Below, piece by piece: positions 7,272 through 16,962 of a stretch of 64,000 nt of DNA (positions within the stretch are counted from its first letter, which is position 1; the number at the start of each line of letters is the position of its first letter). The DNA is from Gammaproteobacteria bacterium (lineage in GTDB: Bacteria; Pseudomonadota; Gammaproteobacteria; Steroidobacterales; Steroidobacteraceae), in contig PKWJ01000042.1 in the NCBI GenBank assembly GCA_003132025.1, positions 1-64,000 on the forward strand, in the 5' to 3' direction. The notes under the pieces were generated by a model, which had not been told where the DNA came from, searched no databases, and saw only the letters and a program-made list of their open reading frames with translations. The position numbers and the translations under genes are program-made.

Positions 7272-10200
7272 ATGCAATCGCATCGCCTGCCGCCACGAGA
7301 CGAGCGGAACAACCGAGAGGTGTCTTTGACGACCGGCGCAGACATCGTTGTCGTGTATGACGTCGACGGTATCGTCACAGATTGCAATGCGGCCGCCGCC
7401 AGCTTGCTCGGGTATGCCGCGCCGGAGCTGGCAGGGCGGCCAATGGCGCAAATCATTCCTCCGCAGCTGCGCGCGGAGCATCGCGCACTGATACAGCGGC
7501 TGCTCGGCAGCGCACAGGTCGCGTCCGTCAACACGCTGCGCCTCACGCGCGACGGCTCCGAAGTGTCGGTACGGGTGAACATCTGCCCGATCAAGAACGC
7601 GGCCGGCAGGGTGATGGCGCTGTGCGAGATCGGCGGGGCGCAGAGCGCGCCGGCCGAGCTCGGCGTTTCCACTTCAGCGCAGTGGCGCGAAATCTTCGAC
7701 AGCATCACCGCCTTCGTCGGCGTCATGTCGCGCGATGGGGTGGTGCTGGAAGTCAATCAGGCGGCGCTCGACGCCGCCGGGCTGCGGATCGCGGACGTCA
7801 TCCGGCGGCAGGTCTGGGATACATACTGGTGGTCATATTCAAAGGACGCGCAGCAACAGATCCGTGCCGTAATGGAATCGGTACTGAAGGGCAACCCGGT
7901 GCGCCAGGAGTTTGTGGTGCGCATGAAGGGCGAGCAGCTGGTTGCCGTGGACTGCGACTTCCGCCCCCTGCGCAACACCGCCGGCCACGTAATTGCCGTC
8001 GTGGGCTGCGGCGTTGACGTTTCCGCGCGCAAGAGCGTCGAAGGCGCCCTGGGTCAGTCGAACCGCAACCTGTTGATGTTGAGCGACTGCAACCACGAGC
8101 TCATTCGCGCATCGGACGAAGTGGCGCTGCTGCTCAGCATCTGCAGGGTCATCGTCGATGTCGGCGGCTATCCTTTGGCATGGGTCGGATTCGCGGCACA
8201 GGACCCGCAGAAGTCGGTGCGGGTAATGGCCGCCGCGGGGCTGGACGCCGGGCAGCTGCAGCGGCTACGGATGAGCTGGGACGCTTCACCGCCAGGCGGC
8301 GGTCCGACCGGGCGGGCGATTCGCGACGGCGTTCCGAGTATGTGCGCGAATCTGGACCAGGACCCGGCGATCGTGCCGTGGCGCGGCGAAGCGCTCGCCC
8401 GTGGCTACGTCGCATCCATCGCCGTGCCGCTGATCCTCGAATCGGGGACGTTGGGGGCTGTCACTATCTATTCGGATCGCGACGGCGCTTTCGAGGCGCA
8501 TCAAGTGAAGCTGCTGGTAGAGCTGGCCGGCAATCTGACCTACGGGATCTCGGCGTTGCGCGCGCGTGCGGAAAGCGAGCGCGCCGAGGGCAAACTGCAG
8601 CTGTTCTGGCACCTGTTCGACAAAACCCGTGACCTGATCTACATCGCCGAGGTGGCGACCGGGCGCCTGGTCGACGTGAACGAAACCGCGTCGCAGCGCC
8701 TCGGTTACACGCGCGACGAGCTGTTGCAGTTGAGCGCCGCCGACATTTCCTCCGGCGGCCCTGATCAGCCCTGGCCGGAACGCGTGCATGCCGCACAGAG
8801 CTCGGGGCCGCTGTTGCGCGAGGGCGTCTATCGCTGCAAGGACGGACAGGTATTCCCGGTTGAATTCAGCACCAGCTACGTCGAGTACGGGCATCGCGGC
8901 TACCTGATCGCGCTGGCGCGGGACATTACCGAGCGCCGGCAGTTTGAAGAGCAGACCGCACATTTTACCCGCGTAGTGCGGATGCAAAGCAGTATCAATG
9001 CGGCCGTATTGCGTATCCGCGATCGTGATGACCTGCTTCGGGAAGCGTGCCGTGTCGCCACCGAGATTGGCGGCTACGAGTACGCGACGCTCTGGATCGT
9101 CGACTGGGACGGGCGGATTGCACGACCACTGTTCACCTCGGGCTCGGAGGCGGACGGCCCGGAGAATCAGCCGCTGCAGCTCAGCGACGGCGACGAGCCG
9201 GATACGAGCTTCACCAGCCGGGCGCTTCGCACCGGCGAGCTCACCGTATGCAACGATCTGTCGCAAACCGGCCCGACCGCCACCACGCACGAGGCTCTGG
9301 GAGCGCTTGGCTACCGGTCGCTGGTGGTGATACCGCTGGTTCTGGGCAGCTGGCGGCGCGGCGCCCTGATGCTGGCCTCACGCACCCTCAATCTGGTGCG
9401 GGATGAGGAGATTCTGCTGCTGCAGGACATCCGCGCCACGCTGGCACTGGCGCTCGAACACGAGGAGAGCGCGGGCGTTGCCGAGTACCTGGCGTCGTTC
9501 GATTCGCTGGCAGGGCTGCCCAAGCGGGCGCTGTTCTACGAGCGCCTTGACGCCGCGCTGCGCGACCGGCCCGAGCCACAGAAGGAGGTGACGGTTGCGG
9601 CCTTCGACATTCACGGCCTGGCCAACATCAACGACAGCTTTGGTCGCCGGGTGGGGGACCTGCTGCTGCGCCAGGTGGCAGAGCGGCTCAAACGCAATAC
9701 CGAGAGCGAGGAACGCGTCGGTTACCTCGGCGGCGGCACGTTCGTCATGGTGGAACCGGGTCCGAGCTCGTCCGCGGAGAACATCTCGGCGATGCTCAGC
9801 AGCGCGGTGTTCGGCAAGCCATTCGAGATCGAAGGCCACGCGATTCGTGTCAATTGCCCGGTGGGCATAGCGCGTTATCCGAACGACGGCGAAAGCGCCG
9901 ACACGCTGGTGCACAAGGCAGAAGCGGCGCTGAAGAGAGCGAAGGACAGCGGCGAGCAATTCCTGACCTACAAACTGCAGATGCACGGCGAGATCGCGGG
10001 GCGCATGCACCTGGAGCACAAGCTTCGAACCGCGCTCGACGAGGAGCAGTTCTTTCTGCACTACCAGCCGCAACTGGATATCGCCACCGGACGCATTCAG
10101 TCGCTTGAGGCATTGATACGCTGGAACGATCCGGAAGGCGGGCTGGTGATGCCTGGCCAGTTTCTGCCGATCCTCGAGTCATCCGGACTGATCGTTGCCG

Positions 10201-10859
10201 TGGGCAGCTGGGTGCTGGCGCGTGCGGCGCAGGATTGCCGGCGCTGGCGAGAGCTGGGGCTGGGGCCGGTGCGGGTGGCGGTCAATGTTGCGGCGCTGCA
10301 GATACGTCAACGCGCCTTCGTGGACGAGGTGTTGAATGCGGCGGCGGGCTGCAACAACGCCGGCTATGGCATGGACATCGAGATCACCGAGTCCAGCCTG
10401 TTGCAGGACATCGATAGCACGAGTCGCAAGCTGCAGATGCTGCGGGAAGCGGGTATACGCGTCGCCCTCGATGACTTTGGCACCGGGTATTCATTTCTCG
10501 GACTGCTGGCCAGCTTGCCGCTGGACATGCTGAAGATCGACCGCTCCTTCATCAGCGGACTACCGCTCGACCTCGCCAGCGTAGCGCTGACCACGAGCAT
10601 CATTGGCCTGGCGGCGGCGTTCGGCCTGGTGACGGTGGCTGAAGGGGTCGAGACCGTCGAGCAGCTCGACAAGCTGCGCGAGCTTAAGTGCGGCCAACTG
10701 CAAGGCTACCTGTATTCGCGGCCGGTTTCGGTCGACCAGGTCGAGTTGCTGCTGGCTGCACCGCCGCCGCTGGCGGGCGCTGTGATCCCGGCGTCGATGC
10801 CGCGCAGTGCGGTCGCGACGGGCGCCAGACGCAAACGGCGCGCCAAGCCCCGGTCTTGA
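7272..10859 (+). CDS. Multi-sensor PAS/GAF protein with degenerate GGDEF and intact EAL domain (probable c-di-GMP phosphodiesterase)
   Basis: This cytosolic signalling protein has about 1195 residues. Order of domains: PAS (about 20-130), PAS (about 140-255), GAF (about 275-430), PAS (about 435-560), GAF (about 575-745), GGDEF-like (about 750-915) and EAL (about 920-1170). In the GGDEF-like part the signature reads GGGTF instead of GGDEF, so it should not make c-di-GMP but may bind GTP. The EAL domain keeps SLEALIRW, a TESSLL-type segment and DDFGTGYS, so c-di-GMP hydrolysis is expected. The ATG at 7272 is chosen; a TTG at 7215 and GTG/TTG at 7320-7326 (behind GAGAGG) are alternatives. It faces the KaiC/GGDEF-kinase operon, pairing opposite c-di-GMP activities. 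Confidence 0.9.
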   Translation: MQSHRLPPRDERNNREVSLTTGADIVVVYDVDGIVTDCNAAAASLLGYAAPELAGRPMAQIIPPQLRAEHRALIQRLLGSAQVASVNTLRLTRDGSEVSVRVNICPIKNAAGRVMALCEIGGAQSAPAELGVSTSAQWREIFDSITAFVGVMSRDGVVLEVNQAALDAAGLRIADVIRRQVWDTYWWSYSKDAQQQIRAVMESVLKGNPVRQEFVVRMKGEQLVAVDCDFRPLRNTAGHVIAVVGCGVDVSARKSVEGALGQSNRNLLMLSDCNHELIRASDEVALLLSICRVIVDVGGYPLAWVGFAAQDPQKSVRVMAAAGLDAGQLQRLRMSWDASPPGGGPTGRAIRDGVPSMCANLDQDPAIVPWRGEALARGYVASIAVPLILESGTLGAVTIYSDRDGAFEAHQVKLLVELAGNLTYGISALRARAESERAEGKLQLFWHLFDKTRDLIYIAEVATGRLVDVNETASQRLGYTRDELLQLSAADISSGGPDQPWPERVHAAQSSGPLLREGVYRCKDGQVFPVEFSTSYVEYGHRGYLIALARDITERRQFEEQTAHFTRVVRMQSSINAAVLRIRDRDDLLREACRVATEIGGYEYATLWIVDWDGRIARPLFTSGSEADGPENQPLQLSDGDEPDTSFTSRALRTGELTVCNDLSQTGPTATTHEALGALGYRSLVVIPLVLGSWRRGALMLASRTLNLVRDEEILLLQDIRATLALALEHEESAGVAEYLASFDSLAGLPKRALFYERLDAALRDRPEPQKEVTVAAFDIHGLANINDSFGRRVGDLLLRQVAERLKRNTESEERVGYLGGGTFVMVEPGPSSSAENISAMLSSAVFGKPFEIEGHAIRVNCPVGIARYPNDGESADTLVHKAEAALKRAKDSGEQFLTYKLQMHGEIAGRMHLEHKLRTALDEEQFFLHYQPQLDIATGRIQSLEALIRWNDPEGGLVMPGQFLPILESSGLIVAVGSWVLARAAQDCRRWRELGLGPVRVAVNVAALQIRQRAFVDEVLNAAAGCNNAGYGMDIEITESSLLQDIDSTSRKLQMLREAGIRVALDDFGTGYSFLGLLASLPLDMLKIDRSFISGLPLDLASVALTTSIIGLAAAFGLVTVAEGVETVEQLDKLRELKCGQLQGYLYSRPVSVDQVELLLAAPPPLAGAVIPASMPRSAVATGARRKRRAKPRS

Positions 10860-10881
10860 ATAGCGCGCCGGCGCGCAGGCT

Positions 10882-13038
10882 TCAGGCAAGCCGCAGCGCT
10901 CGCAGTACGTTCGGCACTGCGCTCAGGCGCTGTAACACGCGTCCGAGCTGCTCGCTGTCGCGCACCGCGGTGCGCATGACGATGGTGGCAATACGATCGT
11001 CAGGGTCGGTGTCGGAATTCACGCCGTCAATGCTCAATCGTTCCAGCGCCATCACGTCGGACACATCGCGCAGCAGGCCGCGGCGATCGAGCGCCTCGAC
11101 TCGAATCCTGACCGGCAGCAGGCTGTCGGCCTCGAGGTTCCACTCGACGCGCAGTACCCGACTGGCATTGAGCGATTGCATGCGCAGCAGATTCGGGCAG
11201 CGCTCGCGATGGATGGTGACCCCGCGCCCGAGCGTGACATAGCCGGCGATGGGTTCGGGCGGCACCGGGCCGCAGCAACGCGCGATCGTGGTCGGCAGAT
11301 CGCCCACGCCTTCAATGTCCACCGGTGAGCGCGCCGCCGAGCCGCGCCGCGCGCGCTTGTGCACCGGCGTCAGCGGCGCCACCACCGGCGCGCGCAGTCG
11401 TGTCAGCGCCTGGTTGAGCGCCGTGGCGCCTATGTCACCCTCACCGATGCGGCGCTGCAGATCATCGGCGCTGTCGGCATGCAGTTCGCGCACCAGGGTA
11501 GCGATGAGCTCCGGCCCGCCGCCGACCCGGGCCAGTTCGCGCTCCAGGGTCTCGCGCCCGAGCGCAACATGGCGCGACTCATCGATGCGCCGAAACCAGG
11601 CCCGCACCTTGGCGCGGCTCTTGGGCGATACCAGATATCCCAGTTCCGGCGACAGCCAGTCGCGGCTGGGCGCCGGCTGTTTGCCGGTGATGATCTCGAC
11701 CACGTCGCCGTTGGCCAGCGGCTGATTGAGCGGCACGATGCGGCCGCGGATCTTGGCACCGCGACAACGATGGCCCAGACCGGTGTGCACCTGGTAGGCG
11801 AAATCCAACGGCGTGGCGCCGCGCGGCAGGTCAACCACCTCACCACGCGGCGTCATGGCGTAGATGCGATCGGCGAACAGCTCGCGCTTGACGCGTTCGA
11901 TCAGGTCGCCTTCCAGTTGCGTTGCATGCGTGGGATCGAGCACGTGCCGCACCCACTCGATCTTGTGCTCGTAACCGAGGTCGCGCGCGCCGCCTTCCTT
12001 GTAGCGCCAGTGCGCCGCCACGCCGAGCTCGGCGTACTGATCCATATCGCGCGAGCGGATCTGCACCTCGAGCGATTTGTCTTCCGGGCCGATCACCGCG
12101 GTATGAATCGAGCGGTATTCGTTGTCCTTCGGGGTGGCAATGTAATCGTCGAACTCACCGGGGACGTAGTGCCACAGCGCGTGCACCACGCCCAGTGCGG
12201 CATAGCATTGCTCGATCGAATCGACCACGATCCGCACTGCGCGCACGTCAAACAGCTGATCGAACGCCAGCTGCTTGCGCTGCATTTTGCGCCAGATGCT
12301 GTAGATATGCTTCGGGCGGCCGTATACCGCCAGCGCGGCCACGCCGGCCCGGAGCAGTTCACGCTGCAGCAGCGCACATACCTCACCTATGTAGCGTTCG
12401 CGATCCACTCGCCGCTCGGACAGGGCGCGTGCGATGCGGTGATAGGCCTCGGGCTCGAGGTAACGGAACGACAGATCCTCGAGTTCCCACTTCAGGCTCC
12501 ACACGCCCAGTCGATTGGCCAGTGGCGCCAGTATCTCGCGCGTTTCGGTCGCCAACCGCAGCCGCTGGGGTGGGGCCAGTGCGCGCGCGTCGCGCAGCTC
12601 GACCAGTTGCTGTGCCAGATGCGCCACGACCAGGCGCGGGTCGGCGGCCACGGCCAGCAGCATTTTGCGCAGGATCTCGGCCTGCTGCGCGTTCAGCCCC
12701 TGGTCCGCGGTCCAGCCGGCCGGCAGGTGAAGCTCGCCGAGGCGCTCGAGCTCGAATGCCACCCGTACGCTAGCGAACCCGAGGTGCGCCTCGATCTGCG
12801 GGTCGTCGCGCGAGCGGCCCGCCAGGCGTACCCGATGCAGCATCGTACCGAGCGCCAGATCGGTGTCGTGCGTCAGGGCGGCCACGGTGCAGGCGGCCTC
12901 GACCCCGGCCTCGAGCGCCGCCTGGTCGGCGCCTGACTCGGCCAGCGACGCACGCGCAGCGTCGAGCTGTGCGGCGATCTCGGGCGGTGCGGGGGTCGCG
13001 GTTTCCATGCTGTGTGGCTGGTGTCTTCCGGCTATCAT
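10882..13038 (-). CDS. relA: GTP pyrophosphokinase, synthetase-only RelA type
   Basis: This 718-residue enzyme of the stringent response makes (p)ppGpp on stalled ribosomes. The N-terminal hydrolase region lacks the HD and ED metal-binding residues, so it is inactive for hydrolysis, as in RelA. The synthetase domain shows YGRPKHIYSIWRKM, then EFDDYIATPKDNEYRSIHT, which carries the acidic RelA-type EFDD in place of the basic SpoT version. A TGS domain (MTPRGEVVDLPRGATPLDFA), a zinc-finger-like region with paired cysteines (ARCCGP) and a C-terminal ACT domain follow. An ATG at 13008 is an alternative start. It converges on the EAL gene and faces ruvC, with only 45 bases between the two starts. 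Confidence 0.95.
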   Translation of the reverse strand: MIAGRHQPHSMETATPAPPEIAAQLDAARASLAESGADQAALEAGVEAACTVAALTHDTDLALGTMLHRVRLAGRSRDDPQIEAHLGFASVRVAFELERLGELHLPAGWTADQGLNAQQAEILRKMLLAVAADPRLVVAHLAQQLVELRDARALAPPQRLRLATETREILAPLANRLGVWSLKWELEDLSFRYLEPEAYHRIARALSERRVDRERYIGEVCALLQRELLRAGVAALAVYGRPKHIYSIWRKMQRKQLAFDQLFDVRAVRIVVDSIEQCYAALGVVHALWHYVPGEFDDYIATPKDNEYRSIHTAVIGPEDKSLEVQIRSRDMDQYAELGVAAHWRYKEGGARDLGYEHKIEWVRHVLDPTHATQLEGDLIERVKRELFADRIYAMTPRGEVVDLPRGATPLDFAYQVHTGLGHRCRGAKIRGRIVPLNQPLANGDVVEIITGKQPAPSRDWLSPELGYLVSPKSRAKVRAWFRRIDESRHVALGRETLERELARVGGGPELIATLVRELHADSADDLQRRIGEGDIGATALNQALTRLRAPVVAPLTPVHKRARRGSAARSPVDIEGVGDLPTTIARCCGPVPPEPIAGYVTLGRGVTIHRERCPNLLRMQSLNASRVLRVEWNLEADSLLPVRIRVEALDRRGLLRDVSDVMALERLSIDGVNSDTDPDDRIATIVMRTAVRDSEQLGRVLQRLSAVPNVLRALRLA

Positions 13039-13083
13039 TCAAGGTATGGACGCCTTCAGCAAGTGCGTTGGGGATATGCATTC

Positions 13084-13674
13084 ATGACGCGATATGCCAG
13101 CAAGTCCTGGCGCACATTCCAGCCGCGCAGCGCGGCCGCCGCGCCGCCTACGGCGTCAATTCGGCTGGTGGCGCACGACTGCCGGGTGCTTGGCCTGGAT
13201 CCGGGCTCTCAGCGCACCGGCTATGGGATCATCGACTGTCGCGGCAGTGCCGAGCGCCACGTGGCCAGCGGCTGCGTGGACGTGGTCGGCCACGACATGG
13301 TGATGCGACTGCAGCGCATCTACGCCGCCGTGACCGCGCTGGTGGCCGAACATCGGCCGGACAGTGTCGCGATCGAGCGCGTGTTCGTGCATCGCAATCC
13401 CGACAGTGCGCTGAAACTCGGCCAGGCTCGCGGCGTGGCCTTATGCGCCGCGGCCTCGCTCGGCGCGAGCGTGTATGAATACGCGCCCAGGGCCATCAAG
13501 ATGGCGGTCACCGGCTATGGTGCCGCCGCCAAACCGCAGGTGGCGCAAATGGTGCGCACGCTGCTGCTGCTCGAGACCAGGCTTGCGGCCGATGCCGCCG
13601 ATGCGCTCGCGGCGGCGCTATGTCATGCCCAGACGCGTCGGCTGGGCGCACTCAATGCAGTCGATGTCGCCTGA
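13084..13674 (+). CDS. ruvC: Holliday junction resolvase RuvC
   Basis: RuvC cuts four-way DNA junctions that RuvAB has moved. Catalytic acids are visible: Asp in LGLDPGSQRTGYG, Glu in VAIERVFVHRN, and the C-terminal pair in ADAADALAAALCHA. The ATG at 13084 (196 residues) is chosen because GGGGA lies about ten bases upstream. This leaves about 30 residues before the conserved LGLDPGS, more than usual, so in-frame GTG codons at 13168 or 13183 could be the true start. It leads a plus-strand run into ruvA, ruvB and the tol genes. The usual upstream neighbour yebC is absent; relA takes that place on the other strand. Confidence 0.94.
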   Translation: MTRYASKSWRTFQPRSAAAAPPTASIRLVAHDCRVLGLDPGSQRTGYGIIDCRGSAERHVASGCVDVVGHDMVMRLQRIYAAVTALVAEHRPDSVAIERVFVHRNPDSALKLGQARGVALCAAASLGASVYEYAPRAIKMAVTGYGAAAKPQVAQMVRTLLLLETRLAADAADALAAALCHAQTRRLGALNAVDVA

Positions 13675-13692
13675 GCGGCGGGCGCCCGGCCC

Positions 13693-14298
13693 ATGATCGG
13701 CACCCTGACGGGCGTGCTCGCCGGCAAATCGCCGCCGCATCTGCTGCTCGAAGTCGGGGGTATCGGCTACGAGGTCGAAGCGCCGATGTCGACCTTCTAC
13801 AGCCTGCCTGCCATCGGTGAACGCACCCGGCTGTTGACCCATCTGGTGGTACGCGAGGACGCGCACGTGTTGTACGGCTTTGCGACCTACGAGGAGCGTT
13901 CGCTGTTTCGCAATCTGTTGAAGGTATCGGGCGTGGGTCCGCGGATTGCATTGGCGATACTCTCAGGCGGCACGTCGGCCACTTTTGCCCATGCGGTGCG
14001 CGAACGGGACGCGGCGGCACTGACGCGTATCCCCGGAGTGGGTCGCAAGATCGCCGAGCGACTGATCGTCGAGATGCGCGATCGCCTCGAATTGGCCGAT
14101 GCCGTGCCCGCGGACGGTGGTGCCGGCGCCGGCCCCGTGGCGCATGGCGCGGAAGCCGAGGCCTATGGTGCGCTGGTATCGCTGGGCTACAAACCGGTGG
14201 AGGCGACGCGCCTGCTCAAAGGTGTCGGAGCCGCGAGCGCTGGCCTTTCCACCGAGGAGCTGATCCGGCGAGCGCTGCAGAGCGCGGTGCAATCGTGA
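13693..14298 (+). CDS. ruvA: Holliday junction DNA helicase subunit RuvA
   Basis: This 201-residue protein tetramerises on Holliday junctions and recruits RuvB motors. The N-terminal OB fold ([23 protein letters not shown]) is followed by two helix-hairpin-helix motifs, around [16 protein letters not shown] and [16 protein letters not shown], that contact DNA. A linker leads to the C-terminal three-helix domain ([19 protein letters not shown]) that binds RuvB. It lies 18 bases after ruvC and overlaps ruvB by 4 bases. Confidence 0.96.
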   Translation: MIGTLTGVLAGKSPPHLLLEVGGIGYEVEAPMSTFYSLPAIGERTRLLTHLVVREDAHVLYGFATYEERSLFRNLLKVSGVGPRIALAILSGGTSATFAHAVRERDAAALTRIPGVGRKIAERLIVEMRDRLELADAVPADGGAGAGPVAHGAEAEAYGALVSLGYKPVEATRLLKGVGAASAGLSTEELIRRALQSAVQS

Positions 14299-15344
14299 AC
14301 GCCCTGGACGGCGAGCGGCTGGTGAGCGCGGCCACCGGAGGTGCAGACGAGGCGATCGATCAGGCGATTCGGCCGCGCGCCCTGAGCGACTACATCGGCC
14401 AGGAGCAGGTCAAATCGCAGCTGGCGATCTTCATCGGTGCGGCGCGCATGCGCGCCGAAGCGCTCGATCACGTGCTGATCTTCGGGCCGCCGGGCCTGGG
14501 CAAGACCACCCTGGCGCACATCATCGCCGCCGAGCTGGGCGTCAGCCTGCGGCAAACCGCCGGACCGGTGCTGGAGCGGCCCGGCGACCTGGCGGCGATC
14601 CTGACCAATCTGCAGCCGCGCGACGTACTGTTCGTCGATGAGATTCATCGGTTGAGCCCGGTGGTCGAGGAAGTGCTGTACCCGGCAATGGAGGACTACC
14701 AGCTCGATATCATGATCGGCGAGGGCCCGGCCGCACGATCGATCAAGCTCACCCTGCCGCCGTTCACGCTCGTGGGCGCGACCACGCGCGCCGGCCTGCT
14801 GACCTCGCCGCTGCGCGACCGCTTCGGCATCGTGCAGCGACTCGAGTTCTATACCGTGCCCGAGATCGAACGCATCGTGCAGCGCTCGGCGCGTATCCTC
14901 AACGTGGCGATCGACGCCGCCGGCGCGCTGCGAATCGCGCAGCGCGCGCGTGGGACTCCGCGCATTGCCAACCGCCTGCTGCGGCGCGTGCGCGATTACG
15001 CGCAGGTGAAGGGCGCCGGGCACATCGATGAAGCGGCGGCGGACGCGGCACTGGATCTGCTGCAGGTGGACCCGCAGGGGCTCGACGCGCTGGATCGCAA
15101 GCTGCTGCTCACCATCATGGAGAAATTCGACGGCGGCCCGGTGGGTATCGAGAGCCTGTCGGCGGCCATCGGCGAGGAGCGCGGCACGCTCGAGGACGTG
15201 ATTGAGCCGTTCCTGATCCAGCAGGGCTTCATCGCCCGCACCGCGCGCGGCCGCATCGCCACGCGCCTGAGCTGGCAGCATTTCGGGCTGAAAATGCCCG
15301 ACCGCGCGGCCGCCAATCTATCGCTGTTTGGCGAGGGCGCTTGA
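14295..15344 (+). CDS. ruvB: Holliday junction ATP-dependent helicase RuvB
   Basis: This 349-residue AAA+ motor drives branch migration as a hexameric ring. Walker A is [11 protein letters not shown], Walker B is LFVDEIHRL, sensor 1 is the [18 protein letters not shown] region with the arginine finger, and the C-terminal winged helix includes [16 protein letters not shown]. The start codon is GTG within the ruvA end (GTGA overlap), so the two are coupled. Length is normal. Confidence 0.96.
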   Translation: MNALDGERLVSAATGGADEAIDQAIRPRALSDYIGQEQVKSQLAIFIGAARMRAEALDHVLIFGPPGLGKTTLAHIIAAELGVSLRQTAGPVLERPGDLAAILTNLQPRDVLFVDEIHRLSPVVEEVLYPAMEDYQLDIMIGEGPAARSIKLTLPPFTLVGATTRAGLLTSPLRDRFGIVQRLEFYTVPEIERIVQRSARILNVAIDAAGALRIAQRARGTPRIANRLLRRVRDYAQVKGAGHIDEAAADAALDLLQVDPQGLDALDRKLLLTIMEKFDGGPVGIESLSAAIGEERGTLEDVIEPFLIQQGFIARTARGRIATRLSWQHFGLKMPDRAAANLSLFGEGA

Positions 15345-15748
15345 CCCCCTTCGTCTGGCAGGCGCGCGTCTATTGGGAAGACACCGACGCCGGAGGCATT
15401 GTTTATTATGCGAATTATCTGCGATTTCTGGAGCGTGCACGCAGTGAATGGCTGCGCGCGCGCGGTGTATCGCAGCTGGCGCTGGCGCGCGAACCCGGCG
15501 TGGTGTTCTCGGTGGTAGCCCTGGAAGTGCAGTACCGTCGTCCGGCGCGGCTCGACGATATGCTGTCGATCAGCTGCGACCCGCACTGGCAGGGCGGCGC
15601 CAGCCTGATGTTCGCGCAGCGTATCTGGCGCGATCCGGCCGACGCCGATCTGCTGGTCAGCGCCTCGGTGCGCGTCGCCTGCCTCGACGCCGCTACGTTG
15701 AAACCCCGGCGCCTGCCGCCAGTCATAGTCAGAGAGTTGTCGGCATGA
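15341..15748 (+). CDS. ybgC: Tol-Pal associated acyl-CoA thioesterase
   Basis: This 135-residue hot-dog-fold thioesterase acts on acyl-CoA or acyl-ACP and is nearly always the first gene of the tol-pal cluster. The catalytic segment [17 protein letters not shown], with the key Asp, is at the N-terminus. The start is a TTG that overlaps the ruvB stop (TTGA), linking the recombination genes to the envelope genes in a single transcript. tolQ follows after 31 bases. Confidence 0.94.
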   Translation: MTPFVWQARVYWEDTDAGGIVYYANYLRFLERARSEWLRARGVSQLALAREPGVVFSVVALEVQYRRPARLDDMLSISCDPHWQGGASLMFAQRIWRDPADADLLVSASVRVACLDAATLKPRRLPPVIVRELSA

Positions 15749-15779
15749 GCCTGCAGCACGTTCACGCAAGGAGTAGCTG

Positions 15780-16514
15780 ATGGGCGGCGATTTGTCGATT
15801 CTCAGCATGATCGTACAGGCCAGCCTGGTGGTGCAGGTTGTCATCGGCATTCTGCTTGCCGCCTCGCTGATGTCCTGGGCGATAATCTTCCGCAAGAGCC
15901 TGGTGGTGCGGCGCGCGCAGCGTGATGCCGATCGGTTCGAGAACAGCTTCTGGTCCGGCGGCGACCTGAGTTCGCTGTATCGGGCCATCGAGTCGCGCGG
16001 CAGTGCTACCGGCATGGAGAGCATCTTCGAGTTCGGCTTCCGCGAATTCGCGCGGCTGCGGGCGCAGGGCGGCGTCGCGGCCGACATGCTGCTGGAAGGC
16101 GCGCGCCGCGCGATGCGCGTCGCGCAGCTCAAGGAGATCGAACGGCTCGAGCACAGCCTGGCGACGCTCGCGACCGTGGGCTCGACCAGTCCCTATGTCG
16201 GCCTGTTCGGCACTGTCTGGGGCATCATGAATGCCTTCAGCTCGCTCGGTAACGTGCAGCAGGCGACCCTGGCGATGGTCGCGCCCGGCATCTCCGAGGC
16301 GCTGATCACCACCGCCATCGGCTTGTTCGCCGCCATTCCCGCGGTCGTGGCCTATAACCGCTACGCCGATCAGACCAGCCGCCTCGAACTGCGCTATGAC
16401 GCCTTCATGGAGGAACTGTCCACCATCTTGCAGCGCTATGCCGGCCGCAATCCGGCCGGGGGGCCAGCCGGCGCATCGGTGTCGGGGGCGCCGCTGGGTT
16501 CGACAAGGAGCTGA
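15780..16514 (+). CDS. tolQ: Tol-Pal proton channel subunit TolQ
   Basis: TolQ is the inner-membrane partner of TolR and uses the proton gradient to energise TolA for outer membrane constriction at division. The 244 residues contain three membrane segments: near 15-40 (LVVQVVIGILLAASLMSWAI), near 135-160 (STSPYVGLFGTVWGIMNAF) and near 170-195 (ALITTAIGLFAAIPAVVAYN). It starts at ATG behind AAGGAG and ends two bases before the tolR start codon. Confidence 0.96.
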   Translation: MGGDLSILSMIVQASLVVQVVIGILLAASLMSWAIIFRKSLVVRRAQRDADRFENSFWSGGDLSSLYRAIESRGSATGMESIFEFGFREFARLRAQGGVAADMLLEGARRAMRVAQLKEIERLEHSLATLATVGSTSPYVGLFGTVWGIMNAFSSLGNVQQATLAMVAPGISEALITTAIGLFAAIPAVVAYNRYADQTSRLELRYDAFMEELSTILQRYAGRNPAGGPAGASVSGAPLGSTRS

Positions 16515-16515
16515 C

Positions 16516-16962
16516 ATGCCGGCACTCACTAAAGGCAAGCGCAGATTGATGGGCGACATCAACGTCGTGCCCTACATCGATGTGATGCTGGTGCTGCTGA
16601 TCATTTTCATGATCACGGCACCGCTGCTGACACAAGGCATCAAGGTCGACTTGCCGAAGGCGAAAGCCGAACCGATTCCCACGCAGGCGAACGAGCCGCC
16701 GCTGGTGCTGTCGATCGACGCCAGCGGCCGGCTGTACCTGAACCTTGGCGCCAATCCGCGCCAGCCCATCGACGATCAGACCGCCCTGGTACGCGCTAGC
16801 GCCGCCCTGCGGCGCGCACCGGAGCGAGCGGTGCTGGTCAACGGCGACCAGGCGGTAAGTTACGGCCGCGTGGTGCAGGCCATGGTCATTCTGCAGCAGG
16901 CCGGTGCCCGCAAGGTGGGCTTCCAGACCGATCCGCTGCCGAAGGCGCCGACGCCGCCATGA
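16516..16962 (+). CDS. tolR: Tol-Pal proton channel subunit TolR
   Basis: TolR has 148 residues, with an ExbD/TolR layout: a short cytosolic N-terminus, one membrane helix (VPYIDVMLVLLIIFMITAPL) holding the proton-carrying Asp, and a periplasmic domain. The ATG at 16516 is chosen because it has AAGGAG in the end of tolQ and matches the family start; the frame is open further upstream but only inside tolQ. tolA overlaps by 4 bases. Confidence 0.95.
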   Translation: MPALTKGKRRLMGDINVVPYIDVMLVLLIIFMITAPLLTQGIKVDLPKAKAEPIPTQANEPPLVLSIDASGRLYLNLGANPRQPIDDQTALVRASAALRRAPERAVLVNGDQAVSYGRVVQAMVILQQAGARKVGFQTDPLPKAPTPP

